Part shown: in pieces, positions 37,691-46,622 of the stretch
Layout of the letters: each line of letters begins with the position of its first letter
Numbering within the stretch: position 1 is the stretch's first letter
Assembly (NCBI GenBank): GCA_905235085.1
Contig: CAJOKD010000001.1
Coordinates: forward strand, 42,248-106,247
Direction of reading: 5' to 3'
DNA length: 64,000 bases
Origin: an uncultured Bacteroidales bacterium
GTDB taxonomy: Bacteria; Bacteroidota; Bacteroidia; Bacteroidales; UBA932
The notes under the pieces: generated by a model
Databases searched by the model: none
Told to the model about the DNA's origin: nothing
Seen by the model: the letters and a program-made list of their open reading frames with translations, nothing else
Translations under genes and position numbers: made by a program

Positions 37691-38521
37691 CTAAAGTAAA
37701 TCAAACAAAGCAAGGTAGATGGCTCCGAACGGCATCGCCATCAAGGTACTGTCGAACCTGTCCAGGAGGCCTCCGTGGCCAGGAATGATGTTGCCGGAAT
37801 CCTTGACTCCGTACACGCGCTTCCATTGGGACTCGAAAAGGTCTCCGTAGACTGCTGAGACTGACATCACCATAGCTAGGATCAGGCAGTGGACAAGCGG
37901 GAACTTCAATATATTCACTTCGTACAGGACGAAAGCCGCCAGGACAGCACTTACGAATCCTCCGATGAAACCTACCCGCGTCTTCTTTGGGGATACCGAA
38001 GGGAACAGCTTCTTCGGGAAACGCTTTCCAAGCGAAATCCCGAAAGTGAAAGCTCCCACATCGGCGCACCAGATAATTATGAAGAAGCAAAGCAGCAGGT
38101 CTCCGCTGAAATTTCCCGCCTTGTCAAAGGCTATTAGGTTGGAAAGAGCGATCGGAACGGCGATGTAAAGCAGTCCCGTATAGATGTTGGAGAATTTGCC
38201 GTATTCTTCCTTGTCCTTGACATACAGGGAATTGATCATCACGATGAACACAGGCACCATAGCGAGGGCGACGTACCTAATCGGAATGCGGTATGCCGAT
38301 GCTGCGAACATAATCGCGAACAGGAATATCGCAGCTATGATTGCAAGTACCTTGGAGCCGGTGTAGCTGTTCCCCATCGTGATCTTGTAGAACTCGAGGA
38401 GCATCACGGACATAATGAACACCATCAGGCCCGCGAACAGGAACTTGTTGAACATCAGGCAGGCCAGCATTACGAGAATGAAGACCACACCTGAAATCGC
38501 TCTGACGGTTACATTATTCAT
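37691..38521 (-). CDS. cdsA: Phosphatidate cytidylyltransferase
   Basis: 276-residue polytopic enzyme forming CDP-diacylglycerol from phosphatidate and CTP. About eight hydrophobic segments are visible. The C-terminal CdsA signature reads SVSAVYGDLFESQWKR, then VKDSGNIIPGHGGLLDRFDSTL, matching S-x3-D-x4-S-x-KR-x3-KD-x4-PGHGG-x2-D-R-x-D. The active-site Asp residues are intact. The start overlaps the end of ftsH by 8 bases, and psd follows 8 bp later; the genes form a phospholipid-synthesis block. Confidence 0.95.
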   Translation of the reverse strand: MNNVTVRAISGVVFILVMLACLMFNKFLFAGLMVFIMSVMLLEFYKITMGNSYTGSKVLAIIAAIFLFAIMFAASAYRIPIRYVALAMVPVFIVMINSLYVKDKEEYGKFSNIYTGLLYIAVPIALSNLIAFDKAGNFSGDLLLCFFIIIWCADVGAFTFGISLGKRFPKKLFPSVSPKKTRVGFIGGFVSAVLAAFVLYEVNILKFPLVHCLILAMVMSVSAVYGDLFESQWKRVYGVKDSGNIIPGHGGLLDRFDSTLMAMPFGAIYLALFDLL

Positions 38522-40439
38522 TACTGTTATCGTTTGCCTTTACTTTCGGACCGAATACCTTTTCCAGATCCTCGGCGAAAATGACTTCCTTTTCCAGAAG
38601 CAGTTCAGCTATCTTGGTGAAACCCTCCTTGTTGTCCAACAGGAGCTTCATCGTCCGGTCGTGCACATCCTTGACAATATCCTTGACCTCCTGGTCCATC
38701 AGCTCTGCAGTCTTTTCGCTGTAAGGCTTCGTGAGGTCATAGCCACGTGCTCCGGTCGAATCGTAGAAAGAAAGGTTGCCGACCCTGTCGCTCATACCAT
38801 AGTACTGGACCATTCCGTAGGCTATGTTTGTGAGCCTTTCCAGGTCGTTCAGGGCACCTGTCGCAGGTTCGCCGTTGATGATTTCCTCAGCTACCCTGCC
38901 GCCCATCAGGCAGCACATCTGCTGGATCATATATGACTTCGGCAGCATCTTCCTTTCATCCGGAAGATACCAGGTGATGCCCAACGCATCCCCTCTAGGT
39001 ATGATGCTCACCTTGAATACGTCCTGGCCGTAAGGCAGCAGCCAGCCGACTACGGCGTGGCCTGCCTCGTGATAGGCGGTGGTCTTCTTCTCCACCGGAG
39101 TCATAATGGTGGAGTTCTTCCTCTCGAGTCCGCCGACTATCCTGTCAACTGCATCCAGGAAATCCTGCTTGTCGATTACGGCCTTGTTCTTCCTTGCCGC
39201 AGTGAGGGCAGCTTCGTTGCACACGTTCGCGATGTCGGCTCCGGAGAACCCTGGAGTGTGCTTGGCCATAAAGGAGACATCGAAATCCTCGGCTATCTTC
39301 AGGCCCTTCATATGAACCAGGAATATCTCTTCCCTCTCTTTCAGTTCCGGCAGCTCGACGTGGATCTGGCGGTCGAAGCGTCCTGCCCTCATAAGAGCCT
39401 TGTCGAGGATGTCCGCCCTGTTGGTGGCAGCGAGTATTATGACACCGGAATTGGTGTCGAAGCCATCCATTTCGGTCAGCAGCTGGTTCAGCGTATTTTC
39501 GCGCTCGTCATTGGATGAGAAGCCCACATTCTTGCCCCTTGCACGGCCTACGGCATCTATCTCGTCTATGAATACGATGCAAGGTGCCTTCTCTTTCGCC
39601 TGGCGGAAAAGGTCGCGCACGCGGGAAGCACCGACTCCGACGAACATCTCGACGAAATCCGAACCGGAAATGGAGAAGAACGGAACATTCGCTTCACCTG
39701 CGACTGCCTTGGCGAGCAAGGTTTTTCCAGTGCCCGGAGGCCCAACCAGGAGCGCACCCTTCGGAATTTTACCACCGAGGGCCGTATACTTCTGAGGATT
39801 CTTCAGGAAATCAACTATTTCCATAACCTCCTCCTTGGCTCCGTACAATCCCGCAACATCCTTGAAAGTAACGTTGACCTTGGTCTTGTCTGCGAGCTTC
39901 CCGGTGGACTTTCCGACGTTGAATATACCACCGCCACCGGCTCCGGCTCCGCCGCCTCCGCCCATTCCTCTGTTGAACCCGCGGAACATCCAGACCCACA
40001 TAAGGATCAGGAGTATCGGGAATATGATCCACTCGATGATGTCCACCCAAACCTTGGAATCATTTTCCATCAGCACCTTGACCTGGCCGTCTTCAGGGAG
40101 GGCGGCATTGAGTTCTCCGAATTCTTTCTCGGCGTCGAACTTGTCGGACACCAGGAATATGAAATGAGGAGAACTGGAAGGCACCTTTCCACCGAATTTG
40201 TCGGCATACTTGTTCAAGCGGTCCGGGCGGATCGTGATGTTGCCTTTGAAGTCGTTACGGATAAAATGTATCTCCTTCACGTCCCCGTCCTTGATCATCG
40301 ACTGGACCTCTGTCCATTCGACTTTCTGGGGATTCGCTCCGGTATTGTTGAACAGCAGCCAGCCTATCAGCAGGATCAGGATGATGTACAGCCAGGAGAA
40401 GTTGAATTTCACCGGCTTCATCTTGGGATTCTCAGCCAT
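38514..40439 (-). CDS. ftsH: ATP-dependent zinc metalloprotease FtsH
   Basis: Membrane-anchored AAA+ protease (641 residues from ATG 40439). Two membrane helices (about 16-32 and 135-152) flank a periplasmic domain. A Gly-rich linker (GGGGGAGAGGGG) is followed by the AAA module: Walker A GPPGTGKT (233-240), Walker B CIVFIDEIDAVGR and SRH RFDRQIHVELP. The zinc protease site is HEAGH (in AYHEAGHAVVGW) with a later Glu/Asp ligand. It degrades misfolded membrane proteins and regulatory substrates. A longer frame to 40493 overlaps rsfS and is unlikely. The start overlaps rsfS by 8 bases and the stop overlaps cdsA by 8. Confidence 0.96.
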   Translation of the reverse strand: MAENPKMKPVKFNFSWLYIILILLIGWLLFNNTGANPQKVEWTEVQSMIKDGDVKEIHFIRNDFKGNITIRPDRLNKYADKFGGKVPSSSPHFIFLVSDKFDAEKEFGELNAALPEDGQVKVLMENDSKVWVDIIEWIIFPILLILMWVWMFRGFNRGMGGGGGAGAGGGGIFNVGKSTGKLADKTKVNVTFKDVAGLYGAKEEVMEIVDFLKNPQKYTALGGKIPKGALLVGPPGTGKTLLAKAVAGEANVPFFSISGSDFVEMFVGVGASRVRDLFRQAKEKAPCIVFIDEIDAVGRARGKNVGFSSNDERENTLNQLLTEMDGFDTNSGVIILAATNRADILDKALMRAGRFDRQIHVELPELKEREEIFLVHMKGLKIAEDFDVSFMAKHTPGFSGADIANVCNEAALTAARKNKAVIDKQDFLDAVDRIVGGLERKNSTIMTPVEKKTTAYHEAGHAVVGWLLPYGQDVFKVSIIPRGDALGITWYLPDERKMLPKSYMIQQMCCLMGGRVAEEIINGEPATGALNDLERLTNIAYGMVQYYGMSDRVGNLSFYDSTGARGYDLTKPYSEKTAELMDQEVKDIVKDVHDRTMKLLLDNKEGFTKIAELLLEKEVIFAEDLEKVFGPKVKANDNSNE

Positions 40440-40809
40440 CTTTCTGGGTCTTTTTAGATTTCGGACGTTCCTTGTACTCCTTGCGAGGAGCATCGGCCCA
40501 AAGGTCTTCGAGCCTGTAGAACTGGCGGTATTCAGTCAGGAAAATATGGGCTACGATATCGCCGTAGTCGATGATGATCCAGAAATTGTTCTCCATTCCC
40601 TGCGTCCGCAGAGGCCTGCGTCCCAGTTCCTTCATCTTTTCGATGACATTGTCGGCTATCGCGTTGACATTGGTGGTCGAGTCTCCGTTGCAGATAACAA
40701 AGTAGTCGGCAATGGCGGTCCCAAGCGGTCTCAGGTCGATTCCCGTGACATTCTGGGCCTTCTTGTCCAGCATCGCGTCGGCCATAACCCTAAGATCGTG
40801 TGTAATCAT
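40432..40809 (-). CDS. rsfS: Ribosome silencing factor RsfS
   Basis: 125-residue Iojap-family protein that binds uL14 and blocks subunit joining when nutrients are scarce. The pattern DKKAQNVTGIDLRPLGTAIADYFVICNGDST, then NFWIIIDYGDIVAHIF, is characteristic. A basic tail (RKEYKERPKSKKTQKDG) ends the protein. It is the first gene of the rsfS-ftsH-cdsA-psd operon, divergent from birA with a gap of 74 bp. Its last 8 bases overlap ftsH. Confidence 0.94.
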   Translation of the reverse strand: MITHDLRVMADAMLDKKAQNVTGIDLRPLGTAIADYFVICNGDSTTNVNAIADNVIEKMKELGRRPLRTQGMENNFWIIIDYGDIVAHIFLTEYRQFYRLEDLWADAPRKEYKERPKSKKTQKDG

Positions 40810-40824
40810 ATCGATATTCTTTTA

Positions 40825-40832
40825 TATTTTTG
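40825..40832 (+). promoter_or_regulatory. -7 box of the birA promoter
   Basis: TATTTTTG at 40825-40832 matches TAnnTTTG. Transcription should start near 40837, downstream of the first in-frame start at 40830, which supports ATG 40884 as the real birA start. Confidence 0.5.
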
Positions 40833-40883
40833 CACAATGATTCAATCAACAAATATAATAATTTAACGGCAATTTCCGAACCA

Positions 40884-41621
40884 ATGGACAAACTGGCGAG
40901 CATTCAGTGGCTGGATGAGACAGAATCCACGCAGGACGTGCTTCAGAGGGCTCTCCAATCGTATGACAATCTGTCAGTAGTGGCCGCCAGGCTGCAGACT
41001 GCAGGGCGCGGCCAGCGAGGCAACTCCTGGCTGGCCTTCAAGGGAGAAAACCTCACTTTCTCGGTGCTGCTGAAGTTCGGGGCCGGAGGATTCCCTTCCC
41101 TGCAGGCTTCGCGGCAGTTCTCGATAAGCGAAGCGGTTTCTTCGGGAATATGCGATTATCTCGAATCAAAAGGAATAAATGCCCGCATCAAGTGGCCGAA
41201 CGACATTTATGTCCGCAACAGGAAAATCTGCGGCATCCTCATCGAGAATACCCTAAATGGAGCTGAATTGTCTTCAAGCGTGGTAGGTATCGGACTGAAC
41301 GTCAATCAGAAGGACTTTCCTCCCCAGTTGGTGAATCCCACCTCTATGTACCTCCTGACCGGCAGGAGATTCGAGCCGGAGGAAGAACTGCCCAGGTTGT
41401 TGGATTCCATCTTCCCGGAAGGCGGAATGCCGGACAGGAGCGAATCCTACCGAAACAGGCTCTACCGATTCGGGGAGTATCGTGAATATGTCGACTGCGC
41501 TTCCGGCGAGATATTCACCGGCAGGATAACTGGGGTCACAGGGCGGGGACTGCTCCAGGTACAAACAATAAAAGGCGAACTCAAAGAATTCGCCTTTAAA
41601 GAGATAAGCTATATTATCTAA
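40884..41621 (+). CDS. birA: Biotin--[acetyl-CoA-carboxylase] ligase
   Basis: About 245 residues from ATG 40884. Single-domain biotin protein ligase that activates biotin as biotinyl-AMP and attaches it to carrier proteins. The motif AGRGQRGNSWLAFKGENLTFS carries the ATP/biotin loop, and KWPNDIYVRNRKICGILIE holds the catalytic lysine region (KWPND). A C-terminal SH3-like domain (FTGRITGVTGRGLLQV) is present. There is no N-terminal HTH, so it is not a repressor type. A longer form from 40830 would start inside the promoter. The last four bases overlap rpe on the other strand. Confidence 0.93.
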   Translation: MDKLASIQWLDETESTQDVLQRALQSYDNLSVVAARLQTAGRGQRGNSWLAFKGENLTFSVLLKFGAGGFPSLQASRQFSISEAVSSGICDYLESKGINARIKWPNDIYVRNRKICGILIENTLNGAELSSSVVGIGLNVNQKDFPPQLVNPTSMYLLTGRRFEPEEELPRLLDSIFPEGGMPDRSESYRNRLYRFGEYREYVDCASGEIFTGRITGVTGRGLLQVQTIKGELKEFAFKEISYII

Positions 41622-42271
41622 ACTCTTAGTTGAGCGATTGCTTCGGCAGGATTCTCTGCCTTGAATACTGAACTTCCCGCTACCAGCATCGTAGCTCCTG
41701 CATCGATGAGCGCGCGGGAATTCTCAGCTGAGACTCCACCGTCGACCTCGATATCCTTGTCGATTCCGCGTGATTCCATTTCCCGTCTGAGTGTCGATAT
41801 CCTCTTGAGGGACTCCTCGATGAACTTCTGCCCGCCAAAACCGGCGAATACCGACATTATCAGGAAGAAATCGGCTTCTTCAAGATATGGGAAGAGACTC
41901 TCGACAGGAACGTCGGGATTGATGACGAGACCGGCCTTGCATCCGCAATCCTTGATCATAGCGATGATTTCGGAAGGGTCCTTGCCTGCCTGTAACGCTG
42001 CCTCGAGGTGGAAACTGATGAGGCTTGCACCGGCACGGGCGAACCTTTCGACATACTTGTCGGGATTGACTATCATCAGGTGTACGTCCATGGGGACGGT
42101 GACAACCTTCGCCATTGCCTCCACGAGGGGGAATCCGAAGGAGATATTGGGCACGAAAGTGCCGTCCATCACATCTACGTGAAGGAGGTCGGCATATTCG
42201 TTGACCAGGTCCAGTTCCCGTTTCAGGTGAAGGAAATCGGCGGCAAGTATGGATGGAGCTATCTTCAACAT
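41618..42271 (-). CDS. rpe: Ribulose-phosphate 3-epimerase
   Basis: 217-residue TIM-barrel enzyme interconverting ribulose 5-phosphate and xylulose 5-phosphate. It shows APSILAADFLHLKRELDLV, metal ligands in LHVDVMDGTFVPN (His and Asp), VHLMI, and EVDGGVSAENS with the catalytic Asp. The phosphate-binding loop is LVAGSSVFKA. The length is normal. It lies 4 bases after pepD, and its stop overlaps birA by four bases on the opposite strand. Confidence 0.96.
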   Translation of the reverse strand: MLKIAPSILAADFLHLKRELDLVNEYADLLHVDVMDGTFVPNISFGFPLVEAMAKVVTVPMDVHLMIVNPDKYVERFARAGASLISFHLEAALQAGKDPSEIIAMIKDCGCKAGLVINPDVPVESLFPYLEEADFFLIMSVFAGFGGQKFIEESLKRISTLRREMESRGIDKDIEVDGGVSAENSRALIDAGATMLVAGSSVFKAENPAEAIAQLRV

Positions 42272-42275
42272 TGTC

Positions 42276-43700
42276 TTATGCGAAATTGGTGACTACATCG
42301 ACCAGATGTTTCGTGAACTTATCTAGGGAAGCCAACTCGAGCTTTTCTCCGGGAGCGTGGACACCGCGGAGGGTCGGCCCGAAGGAAATCATATCGAGAT
42401 TGCCGAACTTCTCGCCGAAAAGACCACATTCGAGTCCTGCGTGTATGGCCTTGACTTCAGGGTCGTGTCCGAAGAGATTCCTGTAGGAATCGACGCATAC
42501 CTTGAGAATGTTGGAGTTGAGATCCGGCTTCCATCCAGGATATTCCGAAGTGTGCTCGACTTCGGCTCCGGCCAGCTTGAAGCAGGCTTCGACCTTGGAA
42601 GCCATCATCTTCCTCTGGGATGTGATCGAACTCCTCTGGCTCGTGACTATCTCGATCAGACCCTGCTTCTGCATCCTGACCGCAGCCAGGTTGCTGGAAG
42701 TCTCTACCAGTCCTTCGATGTCCTGGCTCATCGCCTCTACTCCGTGCGGACACGCCAGGAGCGAACCGACGAACCTGCAGGCAACATCGCTGTCTATAGG
42801 TTTCTCAGTACAGCGGAAAGTACCTGCGCTGAAGCTGACATCCGGATCGGATACGAAGAATTCCTTTCGTACGACGTCTCCGAATTCCTTGAAGCGAGCT
42901 ATGGTGGCCGATCTGTCAGGAACAGCGATTATGGCCTCGCACTCGCGAGCGATCGCATTCGGTTTGTTCCCTCCCTTGAAGATTATGAGCTGCATACCGG
43001 AGGCCATCTCTTCATAGAGGAAGCGTGCCATCTGCTGGATGGTATTGACCCGGCCCTTGTTGATGTCATCGCCGCTGTGTCCGCCGATCGCATTGCCGAT
43101 ATCCAGTTTAACCGGCTTGTATCCTGGCTTGAAATCCTCCTGGGAATAACTGAAACGGGCGAATGTATCCATTCCTCCGGCACATCCGATGAACATCTGG
43201 CCTTCATCCTCCGAATCGAGGTTGATGAGTGTCCTGCCCGTGAAGAACCCGCTTTCCATCCCGAAAGCTCCGTCCATTCCGGTCTCCTCCGAGATAGTGA
43301 AGACGCATTCCAGCCTGCCCGTATGGATATCGCTTTCGAGAAGCGCCAGCATAGCGGCTATGCCGATGCCGTCATCTGCACCGAGAGTGGTATCCTTGGC
43401 GATCATCCAACCATCCTCCACGCAATACTCGATCGGGTCCTTGAGGAAATCGTGGCTCACCCCGCTCCTCTTCTCGCACACCATATCCTGGTGCCCCTGA
43501 AGCACGAGTGTCGGAACGTCCTCTTTCCCGGCCGAAGCCTCGCGGACTATGCAAACGTTGCCGACATCGTCGGTCTTGCATTCCAGATTCCTGTCTTTGG
43601 CGAATTGCTGCAGAAATGCAGTCATCGGTTCTTCGTGTCCCGATTCCCGTGGAATACGGGTAATCTCCTTGAAGATTTCAAGTACTTTTTCAGAATTCAT
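42276..43700 (-). CDS. pepD: Aminoacyl-histidine dipeptidase (M20 family PepD/beta-Ala-His dipeptidase)
   Basis: 474-residue M20C metallopeptidase cleaving Xaa-His dipeptides. Metal ligands are visible in VLQGHQDMVC (His, Asp), DTTLGADDGIGIAAM (bridging Asp), ISEETGMDGAFG (Glu pair) and the C-terminal AIHAGLECGLFGEK (His, Glu). The lid-domain segment contains NAIGGHSGDDINKGRVN. The protein is cytoplasmic with no signal. It sits between dnaA (21 bp upstream) and rpe (4 bp downstream), so the three are probably one operon. Confidence 0.94.
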   Translation of the reverse strand: MNSEKVLEIFKEITRIPRESGHEEPMTAFLQQFAKDRNLECKTDDVGNVCIVREASAGKEDVPTLVLQGHQDMVCEKRSGVSHDFLKDPIEYCVEDGWMIAKDTTLGADDGIGIAAMLALLESDIHTGRLECVFTISEETGMDGAFGMESGFFTGRTLINLDSEDEGQMFIGCAGGMDTFARFSYSQEDFKPGYKPVKLDIGNAIGGHSGDDINKGRVNTIQQMARFLYEEMASGMQLIIFKGGNKPNAIARECEAIIAVPDRSATIARFKEFGDVVRKEFFVSDPDVSFSAGTFRCTEKPIDSDVACRFVGSLLACPHGVEAMSQDIEGLVETSSNLAAVRMQKQGLIEIVTSQRSSITSQRKMMASKVEACFKLAGAEVEHTSEYPGWKPDLNSNILKVCVDSYRNLFGHDPEVKAIHAGLECGLFGEKFGNLDMISFGPTLRGVHAPGEKLELASLDKFTKHLVDVVTNFA

Positions 43701-43721
43701 ATGATACCTGTCTTTCCTGTA

Positions 43722-45149
43722 TTATCTGGCTACAGGCACAAGCATCTTTTCTATGTCAGTGACGTACTGTCTGAACAACTTGTCCGTAGCCATCAAGTCC
43801 GACACCGTGGTGCATGCGTGCAGCACTGTAGCGTGGTCCTTTCCTCCAAGTTCCATACCAATCGTGGAGAGCGAACAACCTCCTATGAGGTTGCGGCTCA
43901 TATACATCGCGATTTGCCTTGCCTGGACGATCTGCCTTTTCCTGGATTTGGACAGAAGGGTTTCGCGAGTGATGTTGAAATACTCGCAGACCACGTCCTG
44001 GACCTTGTTGATGGTCACCTCGTTCTGCTCTTCGCTGACTATGTTGCCGGTGACGTGCTCAGCAAGTTCGCGTGTGATCTCCTCGTGGCAAAGGGTAGCG
44101 TTGGCTATCAGGGATATAAGCGCCCCCTCCAATTCACGGAAATTGGACCGGATCTTGGTGGCGAGAAGGTCGAGTACATCATCGCTGACTGAAACGCCTT
44201 CGCGCTCGCACCTTGACTTGAGCATAGCCAGTCTGGTCGCGTGGTCAGGCTTGCGCAGTTCGACGGACAGCCCCCATTTGAAGCGGGACAGGAGCCTTTC
44301 TTCGAAGTTCATCAGGTCGACCGGCGCCCTGTCCGAAGTGAATACCAACTGTTTGCCCGACTGGTGGAGATGATTGAATATGTTGAAGAAAGCGTTCTGC
44401 GAGGCCGGACCGATGAGCTCCTGGATATCGTCCACGATGAGGACATCTATCCGCATATAGAAGGCCATGAAGTCGGTCAACTTGTTCTGGACGTTCACCG
44501 CGTTCACGTATTGCGTACGGAATTCGTTGCCGGTAACGTAGAGCACGACGAGGTCCGGATAGGCTTCGTGAATGGCGATTCCAATCGCTTGGGCGAGATG
44601 AGTCTTGCCGAGCCCGGGACCGCCGAATACGAACAGAGGATTGAAAGGAGTCTTGCCGGGAGCATCCGAAATGCTTACACCCGCGTGGAATCCCATCTTG
44701 TTGCACTCCCCTTTCACAAGGTTGTCGAAACAATATGCCGGATTCAGCCTTGGATTGATCTTCACCTTCTGGATTCCCGGGAAGACAAACGGGCCGGGAT
44801 TGCCTGAGGCCTGGAAGGTATTGATCATCACAGCCTTGTTCTCAGGGATTTCGCTGTGCGAAGCCTTGAAGACCATAGCGGGCTCCTTCTTTACGGGATG
44901 GACCCGGTAAAGAAGCTTGGCGTCAGGCCCTATCACTCTCCGGAGGGTCTTGCTGATGATCGACAGATACGCCTCCTCCAGATAACTCCTGAAAAAATCT
45001 GTCGGAACCTCTACCGTCAAGGTCGAACCTTCGAGGGATACCGGAACGATGGTTCTGAACCATACGTTGAACTGCTTCGGATCTACGTTTTGCTCGAAGA
45101 TACGAAGACATTCGTCCCATACTGAAATATGTCTTTCCAGTTCTGCCAT
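43722..45149 (-). CDS. dnaA: Chromosomal replication initiator DnaA
   Basis: AAA+ initiator that melts the origin. From ATG 45149 it has 475 residues. Domain I starts AELERHISVWDECLRIFEQNVDPKQFNVWF. The short linker is followed by the AAA domain with Walker A GGPGLGKT (176-183), Walker B VLIVDDIQ and sensor 1 FTSDRAP. The C-terminal domain IV has the DNA-binding signature LGGKDHATVLHA. A TTG-initiated extension to 45209 is possible but falls outside the family N-terminus. It is the first gene before pepD-rpe. The upstream gap was searched for DnaA boxes and none was evident. Confidence 0.96.
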   Translation of the reverse strand: MAELERHISVWDECLRIFEQNVDPKQFNVWFRTIVPVSLEGSTLTVEVPTDFFRSYLEEAYLSIISKTLRRVIGPDAKLLYRVHPVKKEPAMVFKASHSEIPENKAVMINTFQASGNPGPFVFPGIQKVKINPRLNPAYCFDNLVKGECNKMGFHAGVSISDAPGKTPFNPLFVFGGPGLGKTHLAQAIGIAIHEAYPDLVVLYVTGNEFRTQYVNAVNVQNKLTDFMAFYMRIDVLIVDDIQELIGPASQNAFFNIFNHLHQSGKQLVFTSDRAPVDLMNFEERLLSRFKWGLSVELRKPDHATRLAMLKSRCEREGVSVSDDVLDLLATKIRSNFRELEGALISLIANATLCHEEITRELAEHVTGNIVSEEQNEVTINKVQDVVCEYFNITRETLLSKSRKRQIVQARQIAMYMSRNLIGGCSLSTIGMELGGKDHATVLHACTTVSDLMATDKLFRQYVTDIEKMLVPVAR

Positions 45150-45452
45150 TCCGGTTGTTGAAAGTGAAGTTGCGGGGCGATTCTTTTCCCCTCGCTTTAG
45201 CTTGTGCAAAATTGGGGGAAAATTAATTCATAAAAAAACTTTTTTAGTATTGTTTTTGATTTTTATTTTGGTTATATAATAATTCAAGGCTGCATGCTGC
45301 TCTGTTTTATATTATATTGATTAACAATGAGTTATATTCGTCTATATATATAAGTTACGTATTTTGATGCTACTTACTATTTTGAACTATTCTAAATTAG
45401 TCAAATTGAGATTTTCCCCCATTTCAATGGCCTCGAAAGGAGATTAAATCGT
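45150..45452. other. AT-rich intergenic region upstream of dnaA
   Basis: About 300 bp, strongly A/T-rich, between the amidase stop and the dnaA start. It contains poly-A/T runs near 45228-45265 and a TGCATGCTGC segment near 45290. The dnaA promoter must lie here, but the best minus-strand -7-like element (CAATTTTG, 45214-45207) has C in place of the first T. I find no TTATCCACA or close match on either strand, so it is not an obvious oriC. Confidence 0.45.
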
Positions 45453-46622
45453 TTATTTAATTCTTGAAAATTCGCCCTTTTCTATCTTCACCAGGAAAGA
45501 ATCCGGGAAGTCCTTCTTTAGTTTTGTGAAGGAAGCATCGGCATCGGCCAGATTGTCCGAAACTCCGATTACATATTTAAAATATTTTCCGGCCGGATAT
45601 CTCTTGAATGAGTTGCCCTTGAAGAACGGGTCGGAGGCTGACATTACTTTAGAGGTGACCAGGACTTGAGTACCATAAGCAAGGGTACTGTCCGCTTCCT
45701 GGACGGTATTCTCTACGTCGGTCTGCACACTCGGGGTTTCACTTGCCGTCTGGGTGCCTCCATCATATTCTTTCTTGTATTTACGGAAGGCGGCATAGAG
45801 GTCGGAAGCAATCTTGTCTCTCCCCTGTTCGGTGATCAGCGACTCCCTGTCTCCGTCGTTGGACATAAAACCGCATTCCACAAGTACGGCAGGCATCGCC
45901 GTACGCCACAGCACATAGAACGGGTCTTGCGATATTCCTCTGCTCCTGCGGATGGCCCCGCCCTTCATCTCCTGATCGATATATTGCGCGAACTTGAAAC
46001 TCTGCTCGAGATGCGCATTCTGCATCAGGTTCATAAATATGTAAGACTCAGGATCGTTCGGGTCGAATCCCTCATACTTCGCGGTGTAGTTGTCCTCCAA
46101 CTTGATTACGGAATTCTCCCTGCGCACCACATCCATATTCCCGGCATAAAGGTCCCGGTTCTTGCTGGTGTACTGGCCGAGGATATGTACAGAATAACCG
46201 TTAGGCCCGTTCCGCTTCCCGTCCACCGAATTTATGTGGATTGATATGAAAAGGTTGGCTTTGTTCCGGTTGGCGATGTCCGCCCTTCCCTGCAATTCTA
46301 CGAACTTGTCAGTGCTCCTGGTCATTATGACCTTGACATCAGGATACCCGCTGCGGATCTTTTCGGCAAGCCTTTTGGATATGTCAAGCACGATGGTTTT
46401 CTCCATTGTCTTCCCGCTCGGACTTATGCACCCGGCATCCTTGCCTCCGTGTCCCGGGTCGATGACCACGGTAGACAGCTTCAGCGCCGGGGATGAATTC
46501 TGTCCGAAACAGGCAATACCCGTTGCTGAAAGCACCGAAAGCAAGAGTACGGCAAGAAAATTGCGAAGGATAACCAAAATAGTCGTATATTTGCTGCTTG
46601 CAAATTTAGAAAAAAATTGCAT
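45453..46622 (-). CDS. N-acetylmuramoyl-L-alanine amidase (Amidase_3) with SPOR-like tail
   Basis: Exported zinc amidase that cleaves the peptide stem from peptidoglycan during cell separation. The signal peptide (LAVLLLSVLSATGIACFGQ) precedes the Amidase_3 domain: zinc ligands in VVIDPGHGGKDAG (His), MEKTIVLD (Glu) and LFISIHINS (His), with catalytic Glu in VLVECGFMSN. A disordered Thr/Glu linker leads to a C-terminal SPOR-like repeat (KYFKYVIGVSDNLADADASFTKLKKDFPDSFLVKI). The ATG at 46622 overlaps the divergent lptD start; a TTG at 46577 lies downstream of the likely promoter (TAAATTTG minus strand, 46608-46601) and still gives a full signal peptide, so that shorter start is plausible. Confidence 0.88.
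   Translation of the reverse strand: MQFFSKFASSKYTTILVILRNFLAVLLLSVLSATGIACFGQNSSPALKLSTVVIDPGHGGKDAGCISPSGKTMEKTIVLDISKRLAEKIRSGYPDVKVIMTRSTDKFVELQGRADIANRNKANLFISIHINSVDGKRNGPNGYSVHILGQYTSKNRDLYAGNMDVVRRENSVIKLEDNYTAKYEGFDPNDPESYIFMNLMQNAHLEQSFKFAQYIDQEMKGGAIRRSRGISQDPFYVLWRTAMPAVLVECGFMSNDGDRESLITEQGRDKIASDLYAAFRKYKKEYDGGTQTASETPSVQTDVENTVQEADSTLAYGTQVLVTSKVMSASDPFFKGNSFKRYPAGKYFKYVIGVSDNLADADASFTKLKKDFPDSFLVKIEKGEFSRIK
46586..46608. promoter_or_regulatory. Back-to-back -7 boxes of lptD (plus) and the amidase (minus)
   Basis: Plus strand TATATTTG at 46586-46593 and minus strand TAAATTTG at 46608-46601. They lie head to head, 7 bases apart, so RNA polymerase can probably occupy only one promoter at a time. 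The minus-strand box lies inside the first codons of the amidase frame if that gene begins at 46622. Confidence 0.5.

Noticed and set aside
42357..44192. Long open frame (611 codons) on the plus strand
   Set aside because: It lies antisense to pepD and the 3' part of dnaA, both clear family members; the protein has no recognisable motif. High G+C codon bias keeps the opposite frame open.
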